This document shows positions 46,358-59,400 of a stretch of 64,000 bases of DNA, one piece after another. Origin of the DNA: Brachycybe producta (taxonomy: Eukaryota > Arthropoda > Diplopoda > Playtdesmida > Andrognathidae); contig JAUPFP010000058.1 of the NCBI GenBank assembly GCA_036925085.1, positions 372,001 to 436,000 on the forward strand. Reading direction: 5' to 3'. Positions within the stretch are counted from its first letter, which is position 1. Each line of letters begins with the position of its first letter. A model generated the notes under the pieces. It searched no databases and was not told where the DNA came from. It saw nothing but the letters and a program-made list of their open reading frames with translations. The position numbers and the translations under genes are program-made.

Positions 46358-46842
46358 TTAGTAAATTACGAAAAAAAACGATGAGAAATCGTGTAAATAA
46401 CGAGAAAAACAGTCACTTTCGGCAACATTTATTTGTTAGCCGCCGCTACGCCATTTTTATAACTGAACGCCGATTTCCCCGCCGCCGATATAAAAAAAAC
46501 TACTAATGCTCGCCAGATGTCGCTAAAGATTAAATGTCATTGTATCGTTTCCTTTTTTGGCTTCAAAGTACTTCTGTTCTTCATTAGCCTAGAACCAAGT
46601 ATTTGTTTTTTGCTCTGAGCACTCCAAACAATCTGTAGACTCAGAGCGCTCTAATTAGTATTGATTGTATATAAGATAAGAACGGATCCGAGTACTCTGA
46701 ATCATAAAAAAAAAGCTGTTCATTACGTCATCAGTCCCGTGATTATTAGCAGCCATTTTGGAATCCATCTAAGTAGTTGGATTTTTTTTTCTCTCTGTGT
46801 CTACTTTTTCGTCTCTTGTTTGTTGCTTCATTTTTCTGGATT
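46358..46842. promoter_or_regulatory. Putative bidirectional promoter and RAB7 leader exon
   Basis: About 480 bp separate the EEF1AKMT2 start codon from a good plus-strand donor, GGATT|GTAAGTG (46843). The segment is richer in CpG than its flanks near 46437-46490 and holds two CCATTTT YY1-like words (46451, 46750), the second in CAGCCATTTTGG. The donor probably ends a non-coding RAB7 exon that joins the acceptor TTTTTAG at 50097. No transcript evidence. Confidence 0.45.
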
Positions 46843-47324
46843 GTAAGTGTTTAATTATTGTTTTAATATATAAGAATGTATCTTTATTGATTGTTTGTTC
46901 GTTTTATTGTTAAATTTAACCTTTAAACTTGATTTTTAATTATGAAATTGCTTCGTAATTTTGTTAAGAAATCGTTATTTGGATTTCTCTTCGGTTTTTT
47001 TTTTAATGATTTCTCTCCGTTACGGTTGACTTCCGGTTTGAAATTTGCGATCAGCTGAGTGTGTGTTTATTAACTGCGATGATCAAAAATAACAGACATA
47101 TTTCGTAATTTAGAATTATAAGAATGTAATCAGTAAAGAGGGGGAGGGGGGAGACAAAATGAAGATTCAAAGTTGACGTTTTCGTCTAAAATTCAGTTGC
47201 GGTTTTTTTTTTGTGTAAAAAAAAAAGGAAAAATGCTGCAATATTTTATGATGATGTCATTGAACACTGCTTTTTTTTTCTTCTAAAACAAAACAAAACA
47301 ACTTAAAAACAAAACTAAACACGA

Positions 47325-47945
47325 TTTATGGTGGTTTTAAAAGTGTAAACGCCTCTCAAACTGTCTTGTTTATTTCTTGTCCTTCCTTAACGTTTAATCT
47401 TAAGACTATTACTTTACGTAAAGTAATAGTCTAATGTTTAATATCTTTCAAAATAAGCTTTTTATGGTAGTTTGAAAACCTTATACCTTAGTACACACAG
47501 CTGATAATTTAAATGCATTTAAAATAATAAAACGTATTCTACAGAGCCCTGTGAAGGACAAACGAACAATATGTCGTCGAATTCAATTTATTCAGTTAAT
47601 TAATCTTGAAAATATTGAGATTAATACTTAAATATAATTATATAAACTATTGACAACATTATTGATTTAGTATTTCAATTTAAAATAATAATTAAAGTCA
47701 ATTTTTATTTGGTGTTCATGTGTCCTTAACTGGATTCCGTATAATTCACACATTTAATTTGAATTCATTTAACTCAAGGTATAAGTGAAAACGACGCAAC
47801 TTTTAAAGCAGACGATATTTTTTTTCCCAAAAAATATTTTGTCTAAGTTTAAAAGTTTATTATGAAATATATCAAACAAAGAATATCTTAAGTGACTTGA
47901 GAGGTGGTACTCTTCTAGTTTCCAAAAAACACTTTCTAAACACAC
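47325..47945. mobile_element. Foldback family D element interrupted by a family B MITE (D9)
   Basis: Left half TTATGGTGGTTTTAAAAGTG, GTAAACGCCTCTCAAAC, then the TATCTTTCAAAATAAGC block. B6 interrupts it inside GTTTGAAAAC. The right half resumes with GAAAACGACGCAACTTTTAA and ends TACTCTTCTAGTTTCC. Confidence 0.75.
47486..47779 (+). mobile_element. MITE family B copy nested in D9 (B6)
   Basis: CCTTAGTACACACAGCTGAT at the left and AACTCAAGG at the right (short of part of the right inverted repeat), flanked by TATA/TA. Confidence 0.88.
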
Positions 47946-48390
47946 TTTCACCTTCATCAATGTGTTATATTAACATCAGTTTTTGTTGTTTGAACACATT
48001 TAAAAATAATCAATTTTAAAAACTTTTTCAATTCATTGTAATAAAACGCTTATTATTATTATTAATTATGTTGAAATCACTCAGAAACCATTAGAATTAT
48101 TTATTACATGACGATTTGCAAATCGTTCAGAAAAAAAAACCCTTATGAATCACTTATTTACTTTTAATTGACTCAGAAATGACTTGTGTGAACTCATAAA
48201 ACACTATATAATTGAAAACAAGAACAAAAACAAAGCGCTTTGAATGTTAAATGTGTACTCCAGATGGGGGGGGGGGGGACTTCAACAATAAATTAGGCCT
48301 GCTCCAAACAATTGTGGGCGCGCGCGTGCACACAATGTGATTGGTTGTCTCAAATCTGAAATGATTTCAAAATACTCTTTAAAAAAACAA

Positions 48391-48576
48391 CAGGCAATTA
48401 GAAATCGGGACAAACAAAAAGTTGGCTCCGCCCCTTTTTATGACGATCGGGAACTTCTAATTGGTTTGTTGTGTAGTTCGACGTTGAAAAGGGCGGAGCA
48501 TGTGACGTCAGACTACATAACCAAACCAATTAGAAGTTGCCGGTCGTCATAAAAAGGGCGGAGCCAACTTCTGTAA
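48391..48576. mobile_element. MITE family A, first copy of a tandem pair (A5)
   Basis: Starts CAGGCAATTAGAAATCGGGA. It runs through TGACGTCA (48503-48510) and GCGGAGCCAACTTCTGTAA but loses its outer right end, where A6 begins at once. Confidence 0.88.
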
Positions 48577-48780
48577 CAGGCATTTAGAAAACGGGACGAA
48601 CAGAAGTTGGCTCCGCCCCTTCTTATGATGACTGGCAAGTTCTAATTGGTTTGTTGTGTGGTTCGACGTTGAAAAGGGCGGAGCATGTGACGTCAGACTA
48701 CATAACCAACCAATTAGAAGTTGCCGGTCGTCATAAAAAAGGCGGAGCCAACTTTTTGTTTGTCCCGATTTCTAATTGCC
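48577..48780. mobile_element. MITE family A, second copy of a tandem pair (A6)
   Basis: CAGGCATTTAGAAAACGGGA at the left and ATTTCTAATTGCC at the right; TGACGTCA at 48688-48695. Both copies lie in the RAB7 leader intron. Confidence 0.9.
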
Positions 48781-49189
48781 TCTTAAAAAAATGCTTATAA
48801 AATGATTCGCAGCGTATGTTATTCAAGACTTGCCAGTAAATGGTTCAGATTTACCCTTTGAAGTGCTGCACTCAACTGTTCTCTCACAACGGAAGAGCTT
48901 ATTTTTTTCTTCAAAATTTTTTAAGTCCAGATTTTGACTAAACTTATTTTATTGTAGTTTTGTAATCAGCTTTTCAGAGCTGAATTGATAGATCTACAAA
49001 AGTAAAAGCCACTCGAAATGTACGTTTTTCTATCTCTTTACATTCGTAAAAGGAGGATTCAGGGGTTTTTTTTTTTGGAAAAATTTCAGTCACTGGACTT
49101 ATGAAGTTTTGAAGGAAAAAAAAAAAACTCAACTAATATTTTAGTGCAATATAAATGATTCAGAATTGATCTTTTAGAAGTGCACAGGT

Positions 49190-49690
49190 TCATTCTACAC
49201 TGAAATTGAACTGAACTGTTTCCAAAATTCGCTTAAAATGTAGTAAGTTACTCAGAATTGATCATTAAATTGCACATTATGATTCCAAATACTCATAAAA
49301 GTGCAGTAAATGATTCAGAATTGGCCCCTAAAGTACACTTGAATTGGTTCTTAATATTATTTTAGTGTAATAAATGGTTCAGAATTGCTCGTAAGTGCAT
49401 AGAAGTGGTTCCAACTGCTCTAAAAAGTGCACTAAATGGTTCCAACTACTCTAAAAAGTGCACTAAATGATTCCAACTGCTCTAAAAAGTGCACTAAATG
49501 GTTCCAACTGCTCTAAAAAGTGCACTAAATGGTTCCAACTACTCTAAAAGTGCACTAAATGATTCCAACTGCTCTAAAAAGTGCACGAAATGTTTTCGAA
49601 ATACGCTTAAAATGCAGTAAATAGTTCGGAATTGATTCTAAAGTGCACTAAATGGTTCAAACTACTCCGAAAGTGCACTGATCTATTTCA
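49190..49690. repeat. Tandem repeat of a 31-bp unit in the RAB7 leader intron
   Basis: Unit GTGCACTAAATGGTTCCAAC followed by T(G/A)CTCTAAAAA. It is near-perfect from about 49400 to 49600 and decays into degenerate versions on both sides (TCAGAATTG variants). A (GA)n run follows at 49844-49866. Confidence 0.9.
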
Positions 49691-50166
49691 AATACTTTAA
49701 ATTACAATGAATATTTTGAGATTATTTTCAAAGATTCAAAATTTGGTTTTAAACAAACTAAAAAAAAAAGTAAATACTTTAATTTAGAAGTGACTTATTT
49801 CTAAATAACTAAATTACCATCGAACTTGGGTTCAAATCCGCAGCTAGAGAGAGAGAGAGAGAGAGAGGAGTCTAAACGCTTATCACTTAAGGGTGGCCGG
49901 GGTCACTTTGATGAACCCCAGTTTAAAAATGACGTAAAATTAAGATAAACCAAAGAAATGATTTTTCATGTTTTTTTTTTAGATGATAAATGTGGTAGGA
50001 GTTTGTTTGTGCTGCTCAATGTTTTCATCAGACCGAATTACAAACTTGATTTTTGTAAAAAACTAATCTTATTTTGGTTTCTTTATTTGCTTTTTAGGCC
50101 GGCCATTCGTTTCTCTCATTTCGTTCCAAGTGTTCTTTTTATTTTACTCTTTAAGAATAAAAAAGA

Positions 50167-51006
<840 letters not shown>

Positions 51007-51008
<2 letters not shown>

Positions 51009-51012
51009 TAAA
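51007..51012 (+). terminator. AATAAA overlapping the RAB7 stop codon
   Basis: The stop TAA is part of TTAATAAA. If used, the 3' UTR would be only some 10-30 bases. Other AATAAA words lie farther on (for example near 52346), so use is uncertain. Confidence 0.35.
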
Positions 51013-51171
51013 ATATATATTATTATGATATATGCGTGCGCGGGGTCTGGGGTTTGTCTCGAGTTACGACTCATATTTGCGTTACATTTTCAGAGAAAAA
51101 TACAAACAAAAAAAAATACTACGCCTGCAACAGCTGATAGAAAACCTAGATGGAGCCGGTTATAAGAGGGG

Positions 51172-51403
51172 TTAAGGTGGGACCAATAGGTTTTTTTTTT
51201 TTTGATTTGAAGTAATTACGAATGGTGCTCCTATTTGGTGTTATGTGTGTGCATGTCAACACGCCCATAAAGTTGTACAGGGGAAAACATTTCAAGTAGC
51301 AAATCTGTAGATTCGCACCATGAAATGTTTTTTTTGTCCATGTACATGTACAACTCTATGAGTGTGGTCACGTAGCGAGTAAAAACCTCCAGTCCAACCT
51401 TAA
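51172..51403. mobile_element. Foldback element with TTAA at both ends
   Basis: TTAAGGTGGGACCAATAGG at the left and CTCCAGTCCAACCTTAA at the right; inner arms ATAAAGTTGTACAGGGG / TGTACATGTACAACTCTAT and GAAAACATTTCA / TGAAATGTTTTTT. TTAA borders recall piggyBac-type MITEs; the class is inferred. Confidence 0.75.
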
Positions 51404-52750
51404 AAGATGCTGAGGAATGTTTTATCTGCCGGTTTCTTTAAAAGATCCGATTTATCTGATGTCAAGAATTGAAAAAGAGAGCGGTTTAGCATTCTTCTCG
51501 TGTGAAGATGTTTTAAATGGAATCCTTTTGTAGCCTTTTCGCGTTCGAACTTGGAAGCAATCCTCTCTCTATATACAATTGACTGCTTTGCTTGTAACGT
51601 TTTTGTTCACCCCGAGTTTTAAATGGTAAAAACGTTCGCTGTTTGCAGTTTAAACGTTTCTTAAAAGAAGAAGGAACATAAAAACGAAAAAAATCAAGTC
51701 TTGTGTCTAAATCTTGTGATCCTGTTTTTACTCGTTCAGAGGAATCGATCGTTCATTCGGTCGAATTTTCAAGTTGCAAAAAAAAAAAATACAAACTTAC
51801 AAAATTTAACATGTTAAACATTAAAAAAAATTTGCACTTTTATCAGTAAAAAAAAAAGAAATATCAAGTTCAGTTTTGTTTGAAAAGTTTGTTGCTTTTC
51901 ATTTTTTATATAAAAATTATTTTCTCTTGTTTCTGTCTATATTAGAATTATCTTTTTTTATTTCATTTTTTTATTATCGTTTTTCTTTTGCGTTAATAAC
52001 GTTTCTTAAGATTTTCTTATAATAGTTGTCCCTTTTTTGTTTTATTAATTTTCTTTTTGTCATTAAGTTGATATCTTTACATGCAAAACAATACCGTTAA
52101 TTATTTTACGATATATTGACCCCCCCCCCCTCTCAAGTTTGTTTATATGTAAATACAGGCTTTCTATTATCTTACATAAATAGCATGAAAATATATATAA
52201 TTAATGGGATTTGGATTTATTCGTATTTCATATATTATTAAGGTATAACAATTTGTAGTGTGATGTTCTTTGGTGGTTCTACATTAATGAAATAATAATG
52301 TTAGTATTTATAATATATGCATTGCAAAAACAATTTCTTGTGAAATAAAAATTATAAAAATTAAAATTTTTCTTGTGTGGGCGGGGGGGGGGACACAAGA
52401 AAAATTTAATTTTTATAAATGTCATTTGAATATATTTTAATTATCTAAATTTGATGTTTGTCTCCACATATTTGCCTATGAGTATTGAGGACTTCCTTAT
52501 TTACATCTGACAGCTCCCAATAATAAAAATATTTTTTCAGTATTTTGTTTTGACAGTAAAAATTTAAAAGATTATGGGTATAAAAATTAAGAAGTAGTTT
52601 TGGTAATTACAAAAATGCCGCAAATTGTTATACAAGTAGAGCTTTTGAAATAAAATTCTAAAATAAAAAATAAATCAAATATAACAATATTAATGTTGGC
52701 AATGCATAAACAAGGTATCGTTATAATTTTAGTTTATATTTAGAAGTTTC
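51404..52750. other. Gene-free stretch
   Basis: AT-rich, homopolymer-rich sequence between RAB7 and the RBM5/10 gene. It may hold the RAB7 3' UTR in part. A 15-base inverted repeat (AAATTAAAATTTTTCTTGTG / CACAAGAAAAATTTAATTTT) lies near 52355-52420 around a G-run. Confidence 0.5.
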
Positions 52751-53173
52751 TGACGTCAGAGGGGTTGACGAAAAATTTAGGATTGTATCATTTTGCCTGA
52801 TTAAAAATGAGTAGTAATTAAATAATGCGAAAACCGTTTGGTTTAAACTGTTGAGCACGTTTGCTATCATCCCTTTTATAGCAGACTAAAATGAAACAAT
52901 CGTAAATTTTTTATATCAACCCATCTGACGTCACAAGCTTATTTTTACGATGAGGCAATTGTATGTAGTAGTAGTAGTAAAACTAGCTCTAGAGAATGCG
53001 AGTAACTCAGATTTCTAGAATAAATAGCTGCAAGTTTGAGCACCATGCTTTGAGGTAGAAGTTTGGCCCCATGATTTTCCTAATATGGCGTCATTACAAA
53101 AAGAGTGACATGATGTTGTAGCCATATGCATTATACAGTAATAACTTTTATATGTTTCAAATATGTGACGTCA
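52751..53173 (+). promoter_or_regulatory. Three perfect CRE sites upstream of RBM5/10
   Basis: TGACGTCA at 52751-52758, 52926-52933 and 53166-53173, 230-650 bp before the start codon, in sequence that is not family A MITE. This is the full CREB/ATF consensus. An ATATGGCGTC YY1-like word lies at 53083. Promoter function is inferred from position. Confidence 0.4.
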
Positions 53174-53402
53174 TGCTTTAATATTTTAAGACTTTTTTAT
53201 GTTACCACTAGATGTCGCTTATGTTTCTTCGACAATGAAGATTTATGGTTTGTTGTCTAGTGCTGCGACCTAGCGGAATTTTATTGAAATAGCGTTTTTT
53301 TGTGGTTGTTGATTGTTCCGGTTTTTATTAGTTTTTTTTCTCCCGTAATTTAACGACTTTAGTTATTTTCTTTATGTTAGAAAACCTTTGTATTTTGTCG
53401 TT

Positions 53403-56400
53403 ATGTATTCTGATCCGAGTTTAATGGTAAGTTTCAGTGTAAATTTCACGTTATTTAACAGGAAAAACGAGATTCCGAAAATCGAGGCGTTCTCACCTCA
53501 CCCCCCCCCCCCTTTCTCCCCATGAAATTGCAACGTTGAAAACGTTTTGAAATATATTTCTAGAACGCTGACAGTAGAGCGGGTTACTATAATCGGACGA
53601 ATGTTTTTGCAAATAATTACGGCGGTGGTTGTGGTCCGTATTTGTATCCAATGGATTCCAATTACAACAATAACAACAGCACCAGCAGTGGTAACATAGA
53701 CATATTCACAGAAGGCGGAATCAAGTTGAGAGACAGGTGAGGAGGAAAAATCCATTAAGAGCCGTTTAGGCCACGTGAGCCGCCTCTTCAAGTGCTTATA
53801 AGAAGGCGAAAGAGCCCTGCATAGAGGCTAAATGGCTCTTTATTAAAGGAATTTTTTAAAAAAATCTACTTCAATGTATTGTTATGAAGTTTTTAACTGT
53901 TTTAATTGTAGTGAACGTCGAAGTGAAAGAAGTCGTTACGAGAGAGATCGAGATAGAGATTATCGTAGGGAGAATATCAACAGAACGGTCGATTACGACG
54001 CTGCTGATAATTATTACAATTACAATGAGGTAAACATTAATGTTTTCTATCGAAAACTGGCAAAAATTTCTAAAGAGACTTTAAAAAACAATAAGAAATA
54101 CAAGAAATCTGCAAAGAAACAGCAGAAAAGTACAAGAAATTGCCTAAATGAATTTGTGTAAAACTGCAAAGAAATAATGCAAATGTGCAGATTCTAGCAG
54201 TTGTATTTTTGTTGTAGCACTCTAGAGCTAATCGATTGTATCGTTCTAACTTTTCTAGCATCGATCTGGAATGGTTACGAATTTCAATACTTCCTACGAT
54301 GATGGTTACCCTAATTCTTATCAGTACAACATGAGTTCGGCGTCGCGTTCGACCAAGAGTTACGGCAACGATCGTTATGTTAGTTCGAGCGACAGAAGCA
54401 GCAGTAGCTTTAGCACTTACGACGGAAGCGATGATGGTAGTAGTTACAGGAGTACATCGAAGAGTCGCAGTAGCCGGCGACGTCACAGACGTAGCAGAGA
54501 CCGAGACAGAACACGAAGTCGAAAGAGAGATAGTAGAGATCGAGATCGTAGGGATAGAGACAGAGGTCGCGGTCGAGATCGTTCTGTCGATAGGGAAAGA
54601 GATCGAGGTCGAGAGAAGGATCGCAGAGATCGCGATCGTAGCCGAGAACGAGATCGATCGCGCGATAGATCGCGTGACAAGTCTCGAGACAGAGATAGGG
54701 GAAAGGGAAGAGACAGAACTAGAGAAAGAGATAGAGATCGAGAACATTCGCCTAAAGAACGGGATTCGAGACGATTTGATTCTAGCCGCGATTCGAAGGC
54801 GACCGAGGCTACGTCTTCGTCAGTAAAGGACGAAACTCCGAACCACACCATCATGTTAAGAGGGTTGCCACTTCACATAACAGAGAATGAGGTAAATTTG
54901 CTGAATCTTGGTGACCATAATTATGATAAGGTGTCGAGAGTTTAGTTGCTTGTAAAACAATAAAAACTAAAGCAGTTTAAAACATGTACGAGCGTATATT
55001 GAAAGTTACGAACGTTTCATTAAATTTAGATTCGTAGCGATATTTTTGCATGTGGTTTGGAAGCAAAAGATGTTCGTTTGGTACGAAAGCACGATACGGG
55101 TGCTTCTCGTGGTTTTGCGTTCGTGGAATTTAAGACGACGAGTGAAGCAAAACTTTGGATGGACGCGAGACAAGTAATTTAATTGGAAAAACTTCGGTAT
55201 CGTGACTTAATGAATCTGTGTGGTCATACAACTGTTGTCTTTAACTAACAATTTCAGGGCATTATGGTCAACGGGCAATATCGTATTCCGATGCACTACA
55301 GCATTCCAAAAGAGAACGACAATCGAAACACGGACGGTTCGAATAGTTCGTCAACGACCGTAGTTCGACTAGACTGGAACTGTGCTAAGGTTTCCGTTGA
55401 AAATTTATTTTATATAGAATGTTGTTCGTTTGTTATAATGTTGCATTATTTAAAGTGTGGAGCTCATAACTTTCGAAGGAGAGACTTTTGTTTCAAGTGT
55501 AATGCACCGAGAGAAGGTCTTTGTTTCCTTTTAATTACAGTGAAAACCGTTTAACACGAAAAATTGGGTGACAGAATATATTTTTAGTCTTGTCTTTCTG
55601 TATGGAGTTAGCCAATTCGTTTTAGACGAAATGGATAACACAAAAAGATTTTTAGTATGAAATTCGGTTAACGCAATAGAATTATTCCGGTGTCTTGAAT
55701 TTCGTGTTAAGTGGTTTTGCACTGTAACTTACATTGTTACCATTCGTCCAATCTAATTCTATTGTTTATAGAAGCCGACGAGAGTAAATACGTTGATGGT
55801 TACGACGAGACGAGTACTTTTCCTCGTCACAGTGAGTTTCTCATGCTTAAGTTTTCTTTTCGTGAAATGTAAGTTTTTGGTGAAATAAATCATTTCAGCA
55901 CTTTTATTTCGAAACCTCGATGCTCTTACGACTGAAGAGAAGGTTTTAAATTCACTTCAAGCTGTCTCAACGCTTCCGATTAAAAACATTCGAGTGGCTA
56001 AAGACACTTTGACTGGAACTTCGCGAGGGTTCTGTTACGTTGAGTTGAACTCTACCGCCGAAGCCACCATTCTTCACGACCAACTTTTGGCACGAGAGAC
56101 TCCTCTTTATGTCGACAACCGGATAGGTTATTACTTGAATATGTTTAATTTACAGTTTTGATTTTGCTTTAAAACATTTCTTTTGTTATTTTTTTGTTGC
56201 AGTGGCCGTGTCATACGCTCGACAGTCGATCAGCACTTTATCGAGGTTGGTTACAGTGATTTACTTGTTGCTTTTCATTTGTTTTTCTCGATACTTTATG
56301 ATAGCGTATTCCGTAGGTTCCTACAAATATGTATTACTGATCAGGGTCTCGAATGTCGATTAAGTAGCTTTGTTTTTGTAAGGAAGAAGGAATTATTATT

Positions 56401-59400
56401 GAACCTGGAATTGTTGTTGCAATCTAATTATTATAATCAGCGATTGTTTCTATAAAACTTTGATTTAAGGCGGTTTACAATCAGCTGTTAATCGAATAGT
56501 GGTCATTTTGCAATTTCGAAGCAACATTTAGAAACTAGAAGAGTAGTTTAGTGACTTAAAAGGTATTTTTTAAAATAAGCTTTTTAGGGCAGTTTGAAAA
56601 TGACCCAACTTTAACCAAAATGATATTTTGTCCATGAAATGTTCATTTTATTAGATATCAACATAATAAAAGTACTATTAAGTAATTCAGCTACCGTTCT
56701 AGTTTTTAACACACTTTCAATTTTTCCTTAAGTGTTGCTCTTCTGAAAACTATAGAATAACCAGCTTTTGTTTTAAATCATTGGTTTTATTTACGCACCT
56801 GATTATAATTTCGATTTGTGTGTTTGTTTTTCTACACTTGTTACAATGCTTGTCGTATCTATGTGTGAAATTCGCGTGCAGTCGGAACGTTTTTTTCTCG
56901 TTTCAGTGGTAAGTAATTGGTAATCGTTAAGCGTCCGTTCGCAGTGATTCACGAATTGGACGCGTGCATTTGTTTTACGTTCATCTCAAGTTGAGGAGAG
57001 TTCGGTTAAGAAACCAAAAAAAATATCACAAACTCTTTCTATACCCACCGTTTTGTTTATGTTTTATCATTTTGGACATGTCTTTAAAATCTATTGTTGG
57101 TAATGTTGTATTCATAGCAATACCAGTGCAACTGTAGCGAGTACCGCAGTGGCTGCAGCACAGTGGACGAACCAGGTATGCAATGTCATCATCTATAGAG
57201 GATATTATATAAAGAAAACCAAAAAAAAATATATATAGAAATATAAATATGTATGGCTTTACGGTTAAAAGCCTTTTTCGGAAATTCACGATACATTTTC
57301 GTACAACCTAGAATTACCAACCTCGTCAATCCAGTTGTGAACAAATCGACATGTTCGTTGTTTAGTATTTGAACGATTGGGGGGAAAATGGTCTTGCAAT
57401 TTATTGTTACAAATTGAACAGATTAATTTTTTAGTTTTCTTATAATAAGATAATATAAACACTTAAATATGTGGTATTTTGTGCACGATGTTGTGTTAAA
57501 TTATTATAGTCGGGTAATAAGTTAGTTCTTGGGGTAGGGTTCGGTTTTTGAAGGAAATCTTCTCAGGATTCGTCATCTTGAAATACGTCTCCATCGACAG
57601 CCCACCGCCATTTATCTCTCCCATGCATTTCATCTAATGCCGGAGCTCCTCCTCTCATTCTTTTGGGGGTTCAATTTTTTCAGATCAAGTTTTTTTTACT
57701 TTTGGGGGGTTTATCCCCCTTCTCTCTGTTCATTTTTATAGGTTTCGTCTTCGACGTATGGGACGGTAACCAATTATGGAATGTCTCATGCTGCGTCAGC
57801 TGCCATTCATCCTCCTGGTGTCGATCCAGCTGTTCCCAGTTATGGTTCATCTGCTGTTTCCGCGACTGGCAGCACAGTCACTACGGTAAATTTACAACAA
57901 CTCGTAGACTTTTGCTTGGTTAAACAAACACATCACTAAAGATGCCGAAAAACTGAAAAGTGTTAAATGCTCTGAAAAGGCTTCATGAGGGCGAAACTGA
58001 CCCGTGAAAACCCAGAAAATGCAAAAAGAAAAACAAGCCCTTGCTGTTTTTCTCTAAAGAAAAATCTAAAAACTGAATTACTGAAACATGAAGAAAAATT
58101 CTCAAAAGAGCCTTACTGGTCACAAAAGATCAAGGCTTTATTTTAAAAACGTTCAGAGGTTATTTTAATTTTTTATTGGCTCTTTTAAAGTCAAAAGTCA
58201 TGGTATTTTTTAAACACAAATTCGCAAAATTGTCGAACATTTTGTCACTAGAATCACATAATGCTTTTGGTTCTTAACAGTTGCAATCCGACCACTGGTT
58301 CTGACATAAATTCAAACGTGAAACAAACTTTTCATTAGCAACTCATTTGCTGTTTTATTTTGTTTTTCAAAAGTTGCCTCTGGAAAAAAAAGTTTATACA
58401 CTTGAAATTGGTGTTAATTATTTATAATTGTTTTTTTTTTATTGTAATCAGGTGTATGGTGCGTCGACAGTAACAAATTATTCACAAGTTGGAACTCTTC
58501 CAAGTTCATCTGGTGTAAGTGGTGATGTAGCAGCAACTGGTGCGTCTACCACTTACAACAACACAACGCCGACTGTTGCCTCTTCTCCGGCAATTGATTT
58601 AAAGGCTGTTGGTGTGGTTGGACCTGATGGCAACTATCCGAAATTTGGTCAGTGTTTTGGCCTTGTAAAATCGAGATTAGTATATGAGATTATCTTTCGT
58701 ATAATTACAGCAAGTCCCGATGTTTCAACTTACCAATACGACAAGACCTCTGGATATTATTATGACCCTATGACGGGATTACATTATGATGCGAACTCTC
58801 AAGTAAGGCAGAGAAGAATCTTGTGTCTTGTCATTTTTGTTTATTGTTACAATTCACAATAATATTGGTTGTAATTACAGTACTACTACAATTCCCAAAC
58901 GCAACAATTTTTGTACTGGGATGGTACAAAGCAGTCTTATCTGCCCGCCAGCAGCGAAGAGTCGACGTCGGTTGCAACCGTTTCGAGTAGTACGGCCACC
59001 ATCGACGGCACCGAAGCTAAAAGTACAACTAGTACAAAAAAAGTCAAAGAAAAAGACAAACAAGATAAAGTAAAGATTGCAAAGAAAGTCGCGAAAGACA
59101 TGGAGAAATGGGCGAAAACGTTGAATCAGAAGAAGAAGAATGCTAAACAGGGGATCGTAGCAAACCAGGCATTTGCTGCAGATTCTTTTATTAGGCAACC
59201 GGCAACTGCAGATGCTGGATTCGCTATTCTGGAGAAAAAAGTAGCTTCTTTTTTTTTAATACTGTTTATGTATTGGAATTTATAAATAATTGTTCTCGTA
59301 GGCAACATTAGCAGAAAGGCAAGCGGCTGTAATCGAAGCACTGAAAAAGAAAGATGCAAGTCAGACGGTAATTTAACGTTCACAACTGGGATTATGCATT

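Noticed and set aside
49826..49845. GGTTCAAATCC, a tRNA T-loop-like word
   Set aside because: No A box, no acceptor stem pairing and no anticodon arm upstream; at most a chance match.
54070..54747. 225-codon minus-strand Ser/Ile-rich frame
   Set aside because: Antisense shadow of the Arg/Asp-rich exon 4 of RBM5/10.
54377..54826. 149-codon plus-strand frame in another phase
   Set aside because: Alternative reading of the repetitive RS exon; breaks the exon chain.
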